Source: Methylobacterium brachiatum
Lineage (GTDB): Bacteria; Pseudomonadota; Alphaproteobacteria; Rhizobiales; Beijerinckiaceae
Assembly (NCBI RefSeq): GCF_020523825.1
Contig: NZ_JAJALK010000010.1
Location: forward strand, 1 to 64,000
Direction of reading: 5' to 3'
Length of the DNA stretch: 64,000 nt
This document shows positions 26,778 through 35,447 of the stretch, piece after piece; position 1 is the first letter of the stretch; every line of letters starts with the position of its first letter. Position numbers and translations under genes: made by a program. The notes below the pieces were generated by a model. That model did no database searches, had not been told where the DNA came from, and saw nothing but the letters and a program-made list of their open reading frames with translations.

Positions 26778-28031
26778 ATGACCGCACAGACCGATCAGAC
26801 CGCAGTGGAACCCAGCCCCGACGCGCCCGCGGATCCCGCCGCGCCCAGACTCGCGCCGCCCGATCTCGGCGACCGCCTGCGCCAGCAGGTGATCCTGTCC
26901 GAGTTCGGCGTCGAGGCCCTGCGCGGCACCGATGTCGACCACCTGCTGCAGCGGGCCGCGGAGCTGTGCGCCCAGGGGATGGGGGCCGAGTTCTGCAAGG
27001 CGCTGGAATACCGCCGGGGCGAGGACACGCTGCTGGTGCGCGCCGGCGTCGGCTGGGGCCCGGAGGTGATCGGGCAGGCCCGGGTCGGGGCCGACCTCGC
27101 CTCCCCGGCCGGCTTCGCCCTCAAGACCGGCCGGCCGGTGATCTCGAACCATCTCGCCGAGGAGACCCGCTTCCGCACGCCCGAGCTGATGGCCGAGTAC
27201 GGCATCCGCCGGGCGATCAACGTGCTGATCGAGAACCGGGACGGGGCCTTCGGGGTGCTCGAGGTGGACGACACCCGCGAGGGCATGTTCGAGGAATCCG
27301 ACATCGCCTTCATGCAGGGCTTCGCCAACCTGCTCGGCGGCGCGATCGAGCGCCAGCGCACCGAGAGCCTGCTGCGCGCGGCACTGGCCCGGCAGGATCT
27401 CCTCGCCCGCGAGATGAGCCACCGGGTCAAGAACAGCCTCGCCATCGTGGCGAGCCTGCTCGCCCTCCAGGCCCGGGCCGCCGAGGCCGAGCCCGCCGTG
27501 CAGGCGGCCCTGTCGGATGCGCGCAGCCGCGTCGAGGCTATCGCGGGCGTCCACGACCAGCTCTGGCGGCAAGGAGACAAGACCGGGGACGGGGAGGGGG
27601 AGGGCGTGCCCGGCGAGCTCGACCTCGCGCCCTTCCTGGAGAAGCTGGTGGCCAATCTCGACAGCGGCGCCCCGGGCCAGTCCCTGACCTGCACGGCGGC
27701 GCCGCAGCGGATCTCGGCCGACCGGGCGATCCCGATCGGGCTCCTGGTCAACGAGCTCGTCACCAACGCGCTCAAATACGCCTACCCGCCCGAGACGCAT
27801 CCGGACGGCGGCGCGATCCGGGTCCGCGCGGAGCGCGAACTCGACACCCTGGTGGTCGAGGTCGCCGACGACGGCGTCGGGCTGCCGGCGGATTTCGAGA
27901 TCGGGCGCAGCTCGAAGAGCCTCGGCATGCGGGTGGTCGGCAGCCTCACCCGGCAGCTCGGCGGCACGCTGACGGTGCCGCGGACGGGGCAGGGCGCCTG
28001 CTTCCGGCTCGAAGTGCCCCTGGCGGGTTGA
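26778..28031 (+). CDS. GAF-domain sensor histidine kinase, HisKA_2 type
   Basis: A 417-residue cytoplasmic sensor kinase. A GAF domain covers about 35-190 (GVGWGPEVIGQARVGADLAS, then INVLIENRDGAFGVLEVDD). The HisKA_2 dimerisation domain has phospho-acceptor His215 in REMSHRVKNSL. The HATPase has the N box LLVNELVTNALKYAYP and the G box DDGVGLP. No transmembrane helix is seen. Kinases of this class act in the general stress response and light or redox sensing of alphaproteobacteria. No response regulator gene is adjacent, so its partner is unknown. Confidence 0.9.
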   Translation: MTAQTDQTAVEPSPDAPADPAAPRLAPPDLGDRLRQQVILSEFGVEALRGTDVDHLLQRAAELCAQGMGAEFCKALEYRRGEDTLLVRAGVGWGPEVIGQARVGADLASPAGFALKTGRPVISNHLAEETRFRTPELMAEYGIRRAINVLIENRDGAFGVLEVDDTREGMFEESDIAFMQGFANLLGGAIERQRTESLLRAALARQDLLAREMSHRVKNSLAIVASLLALQARAAEAEPAVQAALSDARSRVEAIAGVHDQLWRQGDKTGDGEGEGVPGELDLAPFLEKLVANLDSGAPGQSLTCTAAPQRISADRAIPIGLLVNELVTNALKYAYPPETHPDGGAIRVRAERELDTLVVEVADDGVGLPADFEIGRSSKSLGMRVVGSLTRQLGGTLTVPRTGQGACFRLEVPLAG

Positions 28032-28142
28032 GCCGCCGTCTCGGCCCCTGCCCAAGTTCAGGTAGATTCGGACGAAGAAACCGGGCAAAAGTGGCAATCG
28101 CCGTCGGGGCACCCCGGGATCGGCGCTTGCGGAGGGGGCGGG

Positions 28143-29252
28143 ATGCGACGGCGGCGCGTGCTGCTGGCAGGGCTGGCCCTGGCAGGCCTCCTCACCCTTG
28201 CCGTCCTGACTCTCGCCGCCCCGGCCGGGCCGGACCTGCGCGCGCGGGGCGCCCCCCTGCTCGCCACCTTGAACGGCCTCGTCACGGCATTCCTGCCGGA
28301 GGCGCCGGCCGCCGTCCCGGAGCCGAAGGCGACTGCGCGGGTCGCCGTCGAGGACGGGCGCACGATCGTGCGGCTCACCCCGGAGGAGCGCGACCGGGTC
28401 GGCCTCCGGACCGCCATCCTGCCGGCCCGGCCGCACCGCCAGGAGCTGACCGCCTATGGCAGCGTCCTCGACCTCGCCCGGGTGACCGAGCTGACCAACG
28501 CCTATGCCGGTGCGGTGGCCGGGCTCCAAACCGCCCGGGCCCGGGCCGAGGTCTCGGCCAGCGCCGCGCGGCGGGCCCGCAGCCTCGGCCCCGCCACCAT
28601 GGCGGCCGCCCAGATCGAGACCGTCGAGGCCACCGTGCTAACCGACCAGGCCGCCGTCACGGCCGCGGAATCGCAGCTGCGCACCCTGGCCGCCACCGCC
28701 CAGCAGGAATGGGGCCCGGTGCTCGGCCGCGCCATCGTCGAGCGCGGGCCGCTGGTTACCCGCCTGATCGAGCGCGCCGACTTCCTGATGCAGGTGACCC
28801 TGCCCCCGGGCGAGGCCCTGAACCCGCCGCCGGACGCCGCCTTCGCGGAGGTGCCGCCGCAGAGCGACCGGGTCCCCCTGCGGCTGGTCTCCCCGGCGAC
28901 CCGCACCGATCCGCGGATCCAGGGCCAGAGCTTCTTCTACCGCGTCTCCGGGGCGGGCGGCCTCCTGCCCGGCATGAGCACGATGGCGTTCCTGCCGGCC
29001 GCCCGCTCGGCCACCGGGGTGCTGGTCCCGGAGGACGCCGTGGTGCACGGGGAGGGGGGGACCTGGGTCTACCGGGGGATGCAGGGCGGCTATGTCCGCC
29101 ACCCGGTCCGGGCCGACGCGCCGCTCTCGGCCGACGCCTTCGTGGTCGAGGACCTGCCCGACGGCACCGAGATCGTGCTGAAGGGCGGCCAGGCCCTGCT
29201 CTCCGAGGAGATGAAGGGCCAGATCCGGGTCTCCGGCGACGACGATGACTGA
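28143..29252 (+). CDS. RND efflux periplasmic adaptor-like protein
   Basis: A 369-residue exported protein with an N-terminal membrane anchor or signal (VLLAGLALAGLLTLAVLTLA). The middle is a coiled-coil-like Ala/Arg-rich region (about 120-190). The C-terminal half resembles the beta-barrel and membrane-proximal parts of HlyD-type adaptors (GLLPGMSTMAFLPAAR, then VLVPEDAVVHGEGG). The lipoyl motif usual before and after the coiled coil is not evident, so it is a divergent adaptor. A GGAGGGGGCGGG ribosome site precedes the ATG. It overlaps the pump gene by eight bases, so both are co-translated and should work together. Confidence 0.82.
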   Translation: MRRRRVLLAGLALAGLLTLAVLTLAAPAGPDLRARGAPLLATLNGLVTAFLPEAPAAVPEPKATARVAVEDGRTIVRLTPEERDRVGLRTAILPARPHRQELTAYGSVLDLARVTELTNAYAGAVAGLQTARARAEVSASAARRARSLGPATMAAAQIETVEATVLTDQAAVTAAESQLRTLAATAQQEWGPVLGRAIVERGPLVTRLIERADFLMQVTLPPGEALNPPPDAAFAEVPPQSDRVPLRLVSPATRTDPRIQGQSFFYRVSGAGGLLPGMSTMAFLPAARSATGVLVPEDAVVHGEGGTWVYRGMQGGYVRHPVRADAPLSADAFVVEDLPDGTEIVLKGGQALLSEEMKGQIRVSGDDDD

Positions 29253-32200
29253 AGCGCGCGCCGCCGAAGTGGACACCGGTTCGGCGCCGGCGAGCGCGTT
29301 GGATCACGGTGAGCCCCTGCCCCGGGGCCCCCAGGCCGGGCTGGTCGGGTTCTCGGTGCGGCGGCCGCACGTGGTGCTGGCCCTCGCCTGCGCGCTCCTG
29401 GCCTTCGGGCTCTACGCCCTGCGCAGCGCCCGCTACGACGTCTTTCCGGAATTCGCGCCGCCCACCGTGACGATCCAGACCGAGGCGCCGGGCCTCGACC
29501 CCGAGCAGGTCGAGGTCCTGGTCACCCAGGCGATCGAGGGGGCGGTGGGCGGCCTGCCCGGGCTGGAGAGCCTACGCTCCTCGTCGATCCAGGGGCTGTC
29601 GGTGATCAGCGCGGCGTTCCGGGCCGGCAGCGACGTCGACCGGGTGCGCCAGCGGGTCAACGAGCGCCTGGCCGCCCTGGCCGGACGGCTGCCGCAGGGC
29701 GTGATGGCGCCCGCCATGACGGCGCTGACCTCCTCGACCTCGACGGTGCTGCTGATCGGCCTCACCTCGGACAGCCGCAGCGCCATGGACCTGCGCACGC
29801 TCGCCGACTGGACGGTCCGGCTGCGCCTCCAGGCGGTGCCGGGCATCGCCCAGGTCTCGGTCTATGGCGGCGACGTGCGCGCCCTCCAGGTGCAGGTCCG
29901 CCCCGACGACCTGATCCGCTACCGGGTCGGGCTCAACGACGTGCTGGCCGCCGCCCGTAAAGCCACGGGGGTGCGGGGCGCCGGCTTCGTGGACACGCCG
30001 AACCAGCGGGTCGGCCTGCGCACCGAGGGGCAGTCGCTCACCCCGGAGGCGCTCGGGCGCACCGTGCTGGTCAACGAGGGCGGGGCGAGCGTGGTCCTGG
30101 CCGACGTCGCCACGATCCTGGCCGCCCCCGAGCCGGCGATCGGCGCCGCCCTGGTGGACGGCAAGCCGGGGGTGCTGCTGATGGTCGGCGCCCAGGTCGG
30201 GGTCGACACGCGGACCGTCACCCGGCGCCTGGAGGCGGCCCTGGCGGAGCTGCGGCCGGCCCTGGCGCGGGCCGGGGTGAGCCCGCACGCCGACCTGTTC
30301 CGCCCGGCGAACTTCGTCGACGTCGCCAACGGTAACGTCCTCCAGGCGCTGATGCTGGGCGGCGCCCTGGTGGTCGTCGTCCTGCTGGTTTTTTTGGCCG
30401 ACTGGCGCACCGCCCTGATCAGCGCGGCCGCGATCCCGCTCTCGCTGATCGCCGCGGCGCTCGCCCTCCAGGCCTGGGGCGAGAGCCTCAACACCATGAC
30501 GCTGGGCGGTCTGGCGCTGGCCATCGGCGAGGTGGTGGACGACGCGGTGATCGGCGTCGAGAACGTCGCCCGGCGCCTGCGCGAGGCCCGGGCGAAAGGG
30601 AGGAGCGGCGGCCCCCGGGTCGTGTTCGACGCCATCCTGGAGGTGCGCGGCGCGGTCGCCTACGCCACCCTGGCGGTGCTGCTGATGTTCCTGCCGGTGC
30701 TGGCGCTCACCGGGGTGGCCGGCCGCCTGTTCGGCCCCCTGGCGCTCGCCTACATCGCCGCCGTGCTGGCCTCGCTGCTGGTGGCGCTGACGGTCACCCC
30801 CGCCCTCGCCCTGATGCTGCTCGGCGGGACCGGGCGCGCCAAGGCCGAAGCCGCCGACCCGCCGGTGGTGCGCCTCTGCCGGGCGGCCTATCGCGGGCTG
30901 CTCGCCGGGATCGGGCGGGTGCCGCGCACCGCGATCGTCCTGAGCGCGCTGGCGGTTCTGGCCGGGGCCGCCCTGGTGCCCCGGCTCGGCGCCAGCTTCC
31001 TGCCCGACCTGAAGGAAGGCCACCTGATCCTGCACATGGCCGCGGCCCCCGGCACCGCCCTGCAGGAATCGCAGCGCCTAGGCGGCCTGATCACCGCCGG
31101 CCTCAAGGGCATCCCCGGCGTCCGGACCGTGGCGGCGCAGATCGGCCGGGCCGAGGCCGGGCAGGACACCGCCGGCACCCATTACAGCGAGATCCATATC
31201 GACCTCGAGCCCGGCCTCGACGGGGCGGCCCAGCGGGCCACGGAAGCCGGGATCCGCGCCCTGACGGCCGGATTCCCGGGGGCGGCCTTCTCGCTCAAGA
31301 CCTTCCTGACCGAGCGGATCGAGGAGACGGTCTCGGGCCATACCGCGCCCGTGGTGGTGAACCTGATCGGCGACGACCTGCCCCGGATCGAGGCCGCCGC
31401 CCGGGCGGTGGCGCGCGAGCTCGCCGAGGTGCGGGGCGCCCGGGACGTGCAGCTCGCCGCGCCGGCCGGGCTGCCGCAGGTGACCGCCTCCTTACGCCCC
31501 GCGGACCTGCGCCACTGGGGGCTCGACGCGATCGAGGTGCTGGAATCGGTGCGCACCGCCTACCAGGGCGACACGGTCGGCCAGACCTATGTCGGCAACG
31601 CGGTGTTCAACGTGCTGGTGATCCTCGACGCCCGGGCCCGCGGCCGGCTCAGCGCGCTGGGCGACCTGCCTCTGCGCAATCCGGGCGGGCGCTACGTCCG
31701 GCTCTCGCAGGTGGCCGACATCTACGAGAGCACCGGCCGCTACCAAGTCCAGCACCAGGGCGCCCAGCGGGTCCAGACCGTGACCGCGGGCGTCGAGGGC
31801 CGGGACGTGGCCGGCTTCGTGGCGGCGGCGCGCGCCAAGATCGCCCGGTCGGTGCGCCTGCCGGAGGGCGTCTACGTCGCCTTCGCGGGGGCCGCGGAGG
31901 CGCAGGCCCAGGCCCGCACCGATCTCCTCGCCCATGCGGCGCTCGCCGGGTTCGGCATCGTGCTGCTGCTCGCCGTGGTCACCGGCTCGGGGGCCAACCT
32001 GCTGCTGGTGCTGGTGACCCTGCCCTTCGCGTTCGTCGGCGGCGTGGCGGCGATCGTGCTCACCGGGGGCGTGCTCTCCCTCGGGTCGATCGTCGGCTTC
32101 GTCACCCTGTCGGGCATCAGCCTGCGCAACAGCGTGATGATGATCGCCCATTACGAGCAGCTCGTCACCGCGGGCCGCCCCTGGAACCGGGCCACCGCCG

Positions 32201-32454
32201 TGGAGGGCGCCGCCGACCGGATGGTACCGATCCTGATGACCTCCCTGGTCACCGGCCTCGGCCTGCTGCCCCTGGCGCTGGGGGCGGGCGAGCCCGGCCG
32301 GGAGATCGAGGGCCCGATGGCGCTGGTGATCCTGGGCGGCCTCGTCACCGCGACGCTGCTCACCCTGGCGATCCTGCCGGAGCTCGCCCTGCGCTTCGCC
32401 CGGTTCCGGGGGCCGGGGAGGGGGCTCGAGACGGAGCCCCGGGCCGCAGCCTGA
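29245..32454 (+). CDS. RND efflux permease, CzcA/CusA-like (heavy-metal type)
   Basis: A 1069-residue inner-membrane pump of the resistance-nodulation-division family. It has the normal 12-helix pattern with two large periplasmic loops. The start of the first loop reads YDVFPEFAPPTVTIQTEAPG, closer to the heavy-metal (HME) branch than to AcrB. TM4 carries GEVVDDAVIGVENVARRL with the two acidic residues needed for proton transfer. No clear metal-binding Met triad could be confirmed by eye, so metal specificity is unproven. It overlaps the adaptor gene. An outer-membrane factor gene is missing from the locus. Confidence 0.9.
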   Translation: MTEARAAEVDTGSAPASALDHGEPLPRGPQAGLVGFSVRRPHVVLALACALLAFGLYALRSARYDVFPEFAPPTVTIQTEAPGLDPEQVEVLVTQAIEGAVGGLPGLESLRSSSIQGLSVISAAFRAGSDVDRVRQRVNERLAALAGRLPQGVMAPAMTALTSSTSTVLLIGLTSDSRSAMDLRTLADWTVRLRLQAVPGIAQVSVYGGDVRALQVQVRPDDLIRYRVGLNDVLAAARKATGVRGAGFVDTPNQRVGLRTEGQSLTPEALGRTVLVNEGGASVVLADVATILAAPEPAIGAALVDGKPGVLLMVGAQVGVDTRTVTRRLEAALAELRPALARAGVSPHADLFRPANFVDVANGNVLQALMLGGALVVVVLLVFLADWRTALISAAAIPLSLIAAALALQAWGESLNTMTLGGLALAIGEVVDDAVIGVENVARRLREARAKGRSGGPRVVFDAILEVRGAVAYATLAVLLMFLPVLALTGVAGRLFGPLALAYIAAVLASLLVALTVTPALALMLLGGTGRAKAEAADPPVVRLCRAAYRGLLAGIGRVPRTAIVLSALAVLAGAALVPRLGASFLPDLKEGHLILHMAAAPGTALQESQRLGGLITAGLKGIPGVRTVAAQIGRAEAGQDTAGTHYSEIHIDLEPGLDGAAQRATEAGIRALTAGFPGAAFSLKTFLTERIEETVSGHTAPVVVNLIGDDLPRIEAAARAVARELAEVRGARDVQLAAPAGLPQVTASLRPADLRHWGLDAIEVLESVRTAYQGDTVGQTYVGNAVFNVLVILDARARGRLSALGDLPLRNPGGRYVRLSQVADIYESTGRYQVQHQGAQRVQTVTAGVEGRDVAGFVAAARAKIARSVRLPEGVYVAFAGAAEAQAQARTDLLAHAALAGFGIVLLLAVVTGSGANLLLVLVTLPFAFVGGVAAIVLTGGVLSLGSIVGFVTLSGISLRNSVMMIAHYEQLVTAGRPWNRATAVEGAADRMVPILMTSLVTGLGLLPLALGAGEPGREIEGPMALVILGGLVTATLLTLAILPELALRFARFRGPGRGLETEPRAAA

Positions 32455-32556
32455 GCCTGCGGCACCGGATCGGTCCGCCGCGGTGCAGCAATCCGGGCGC
32501 GGGCGCGTTGCCGCTGGTTCGGGACGATGCCCGGGCGCTCCGGATCAGCAGGGACG

Positions 32557-33585
32557 ATGGCAGAGATGAAACCGCGCGTGGCCCTCGGGCTCCAGGGTGG
32601 CGGCTCCTACGGCGCCTATGGCTGGGGCGTGATCGACCGGCTGCTGGAGGAGCATATCGAGATCGTCGCGGTCAGCGGCGCCAGCGCGGGCGCGCTGAAC
32701 GGCGCCGCCCTGGTGGCGGGGCTGGCCACCGGCGGCGATGACGGCGGCCGGGAGTCCCTGGAGCGCCTGTGGCGGGCGACCGCCGAGCGCTCGCCCCTGC
32801 GCGGCTTCGAGGGGTTCGGGACCTATTTCGAGCCCTTCCTGGACCCGTTCGTCGCCCGGTCCCTGGCGCTGTTCCGGGAGGCCTCGGCCTATGTCTCGCC
32901 GTTCCTGCCGACGTTACGCGACATGCACCTGTTCCAGGCGGTGGTGCGCGCCAGCATCGACCTCGAGACCGTCGCCCGCCAGGAGCGGGTGCCGCTCTAC
33001 GTCTCGGCCACCGACATCCTCACCGGGGCCGCGCGCCTGTTCACCGGACCCGAGGTCACGCTCAAGGCGCTGATGGCCTCCTCGTGCCTGCCGGAGCTGT
33101 TCGCCCCGGTGGAGATCGACGGCCGGCGCTACTGGGACGGGGGCTACGCCGCCAACCCGGCCCTGGAGCCGCTGGTGTTCAACGGCCACGGCGCCACCGA
33201 CCTGATCGTCCTGCAGCTGACGCCGTTCGTGACCGACGAGATCGGCCGGCTGCCCTCCGAGATCGCCGGGCGGGTCAGCGACATCAGCTTCAACGCCTGC
33301 CTGATGCGCGACCTGAAGGCGCTGACCGAGTTGCAGCGTTACGCCAGGGAAACGGACACCCGGGACGCCCGGATGGGGGCGGTGGCCGACATCAACATCC
33401 ACCTGCTGCAGGCGCCCTGCGAGCTGGCCGGGGGCGAGATCAGCAAGCTCGACACCCGCTGGTCGACGATCGGCGCCCTGCGCGACCTCGGCCGGGCCAC
33501 CGCCGAGCGTTGGCTGTCGGAATCCGGACACGCGATCGGCACCGATTCGAGCCTGCAGACCCTGGAGGCGGTGATCGCGCCCTGA
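32557..33585 (+). CDS. Patatin-like phospholipase
   Basis: A 342-residue serine lipase of the patatin family that hydrolyses phospholipid or acyl esters. The oxyanion loop GLQGGGSYGAYGWG leads the protein. The nucleophile is Ser43 in GASAGALNG, and Asp194 in YWDGGYAANP completes the Ser-Asp dyad. No signal peptide is present, so action at the inner face or after other export is possible. The ATG at 32557 fits the oxyanion loop near the N-terminus. Two other in-frame ATGs (32527, 32566) cannot be excluded. Similar proteins occur next to polyhydroxybutyrate or lipid genes; none is seen here. Confidence 0.88.
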   Translation: MAEMKPRVALGLQGGGSYGAYGWGVIDRLLEEHIEIVAVSGASAGALNGAALVAGLATGGDDGGRESLERLWRATAERSPLRGFEGFGTYFEPFLDPFVARSLALFREASAYVSPFLPTLRDMHLFQAVVRASIDLETVARQERVPLYVSATDILTGAARLFTGPEVTLKALMASSCLPELFAPVEIDGRRYWDGGYAANPALEPLVFNGHGATDLIVLQLTPFVTDEIGRLPSEIAGRVSDISFNACLMRDLKALTELQRYARETDTRDARMGAVADINIHLLQAPCELAGGEISKLDTRWSTIGALRDLGRATAERWLSESGHAIGTDSSLQTLEAVIAP

Positions 33586-33749
33586 GGCCGGGGAGGGGGC
33601 TCCAGCGCACCGGACACCGAAAAACACCCCTCCTCCCGGGCCGACCAAGTCGCCGCCGCCGCGCCGGCCATGCGCCGACGGGGCTGGACAAACCCGGGTG
33701 GACCCCGCGATCTGGCGCGAAAGGGCTCGGTGGATCAGAGCGGACGACA

Positions 33750-34886
33750 GTGACCGGGATCAGGAACGCGGCGGCCGCGAGGCTTTCGGAGCGGCTCCAC
33801 GGGTTTCGCAGCCTGGGCGACAATTGCGAGTTCGGCTTCGTCCAGCGCTACGGCGGCGTCGAGCCGTCCGGCCTGCTGCGGTTCTCCTACACGCCGATGG
33901 AGGATCTGATCCGCGGCCTGCGCTGCGGCTTCGCGGATTTCGGCGCGCCGGGCGACCTGCGCATCGCGGTGAGCGCCGGCGGCACCTATTATTGCCACAG
34001 CGTCGCCTACAACATCTGGGCGAACACCGGCCATCCCGCCGGCTCGATCGACCCGGAGGTGCTGGTCGAGCGCGAATACGGCCGCCTCGCCCACCTCAAG
34101 CGCAAGATGCTGGACGACCTCGCCGACGGGTCGAAGATCCTGGTGCGCAAGCTTGGCCGCGACACCCCGGATTCCGAGTTCGAGCGCCTGGCCGAAGCGG
34201 TCTGGGCGCACGGGCCCTCGACGCTGCTGCGCGTCACCGCGGCCGGGCCGGACTGGCCCCCGGAGCCCGCGCGGCGGGTCGCCGACCGGGTGATCGCCGG
34301 GCAGGTGCGCCGCTTCGCCCCCACCGAACAGGCCTGGGAGGTCGATCTCGAGCCCTGGATCCACCTGATCGACAGCGCCTACGCACTGGCGCACGACCAG
34401 GCGCCGACCGACTTAGGGGCGGGGGCCTTCGCGGACGCCCTGACCCTGCCGTCCGGCCTGCGCCGGCATGCCGGGCGGCACCGGACCCCGGCGCTCAGCG
34501 CCTATACGCGGGCGGTCGACCCGGCCGACCTCGGCACCGACCGGGCCTACGTGTTCTCGACCTGGGTGTGGATCCCGGAAGCGTTCGGCGGCGAACGGGT
34601 GTTTGCCGTCGCCGGGCACGGGCGCCTGGGCTGGCGCGACGCCGACCTGTCGCGGCGCGACTGCTGGCAGCGGGTCTGGGCCGCCGGGCGGATGCGCCCG
34701 GGCGTCGACCGCGAACCCGTCGGGCTCGGCATGATCGGGACCCGGCAGGACCAGTTCTGGTCGTTCGGCGCGCGCTTCCACCAGGGCCCGATCCCGGAGG
34801 AGGGGGCCGCACCGACGGTCCGGATGCCGCCTGCCCGCTTCCCGGGCGGGCGCCTGTTCGGCTGGCTGCGCTCCAAGCTGCCGTAA
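33750..34886 (+). CDS. Conserved hypothetical protein with SLGDNCEF motif (DUF1796-like)
   Basis: A 378-residue soluble protein. FRSLGDNCEFGFVQRYGG and LLRFSYTPMEDLI lie near the N-terminus. A Cys-Asn-type motif of this kind occurs in DUF1796 putative papain-like cysteine peptidases, so Cys28 could be a nucleophile, with His78 in YYCHSVAYN as partner. The middle (about 110-210) looks globular. The C-terminal third (TPALSAYTRAVDPADLGTD onward) may be a separate beta-rich domain. The GTG at 33750 is the most likely start because family homology begins a few residues later. Nothing in the neighbourhood defines the role. Confidence 0.6.
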   Translation: MTGIRNAAAARLSERLHGFRSLGDNCEFGFVQRYGGVEPSGLLRFSYTPMEDLIRGLRCGFADFGAPGDLRIAVSAGGTYYCHSVAYNIWANTGHPAGSIDPEVLVEREYGRLAHLKRKMLDDLADGSKILVRKLGRDTPDSEFERLAEAVWAHGPSTLLRVTAAGPDWPPEPARRVADRVIAGQVRRFAPTEQAWEVDLEPWIHLIDSAYALAHDQAPTDLGAGAFADALTLPSGLRRHAGRHRTPALSAYTRAVDPADLGTDRAYVFSTWVWIPEAFGGERVFAVAGHGRLGWRDADLSRRDCWQRVWAAGRMRPGVDREPVGLGMIGTRQDQFWSFGARFHQGPIPEEGAAPTVRMPPARFPGGRLFGWLRSKLP

Positions 34887-35064
34887 CGCCCGCGTCCATC
34901 GCCGCGCCCGTGTCGGCGATCCTCAGTGCGCCGGGGCGGCCTCCCGGGCGTCGCACCGGCGCTCGATCGCTCACGCGCCAGTCCACGGCCCTGCAAGCGA
35001 GCCTGCCGGATGCGGTGATCGGGAGCCGCCGACCGCCTGCAAGACCTCGACCTGTCGACGGGTC

Positions 35065-35102
35065 TGGATCCCGGGCTCCGCTGCGCGGCCCCGGGATGAC
35101 GG
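35065..35102. repeat. Short GC-rich dispersed palindrome (CCCGGGCTCCGC family), copy 2
   Basis: TGGATCCCGGGCTCCGCTGC and CGGCCCCGGGATGACG form an imperfect hairpin (GGATCCCGGGC pairs with GCCCCGGGATG). It is the opposite-orientation relative of the copy at 26162-26199. Confidence 0.7.
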
Positions 35103-35208
35103 TGTGGTTCTGGAGGCTGCTGCCCGGATCCTGCGCCAGAACCATCAGCAGACATCCCGGACCCAGCCATCGGGCCCCAGCCACACCCCTCCCGACCCAT
35201 ATCCGAAT

Positions 35209-35231
35209 TTCGCATAAGATATATTATGGAA
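35209..35231. promoter_or_regulatory. Orphan AT-rich dyad, IclR-operator-like
   Basis: The arms TTCGCATAA (35209-35217) and TTATGGAA (35224-35231) are inverted repeats apart from one extra base, around GATATA. Patterns of this kind resemble IclR-family operators. The nearest genes both end here, so no gene is positioned to be controlled on the plus strand. It may be a remnant or the promoter of an unannotated transcript. Confidence 0.4.
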
Positions 35232-35447
35232 CTAAAGCCATCAGGGCGCCCGGGTGAGGGGGCCTGGCATGCCAGATGGCCGGGTTCGCCGCCGGATCAG
35301 AGCGGCGTATCCCACCGGGCTCTGGCCGGCCTCCGAGAGCCGGCCCGATCTCCGGCGCCGCGAAACGGCGCACACCCGAGAAGCGAAGCGGCGGAGCTGG
35401 GTGAGGGCGGTTCGAGCAACCCGGGTCAAAGCGCCCTCCCCGCGGCG

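Larger units (their letters stand above)
34887..35447. other. 561-base gene-free region with a REP-like palindrome and an orphan dyad
   Basis: No gene is credible here. The region holds the REP-like element at 35065-35102 and a distinctly AT-rich dyad at 35209-35231. From 35232 to 35447 it is GC-rich with many small inverted repeats. The next gene ends here on the minus strand. Confidence 0.5.

Noticed and set aside
33600..33700. Possible terminator after the patatin gene (GGACACCGAAAAACACCCC region)
   Set aside because: The stem is weak and imperfect; the run of A does not follow a stable hairpin on either strand.
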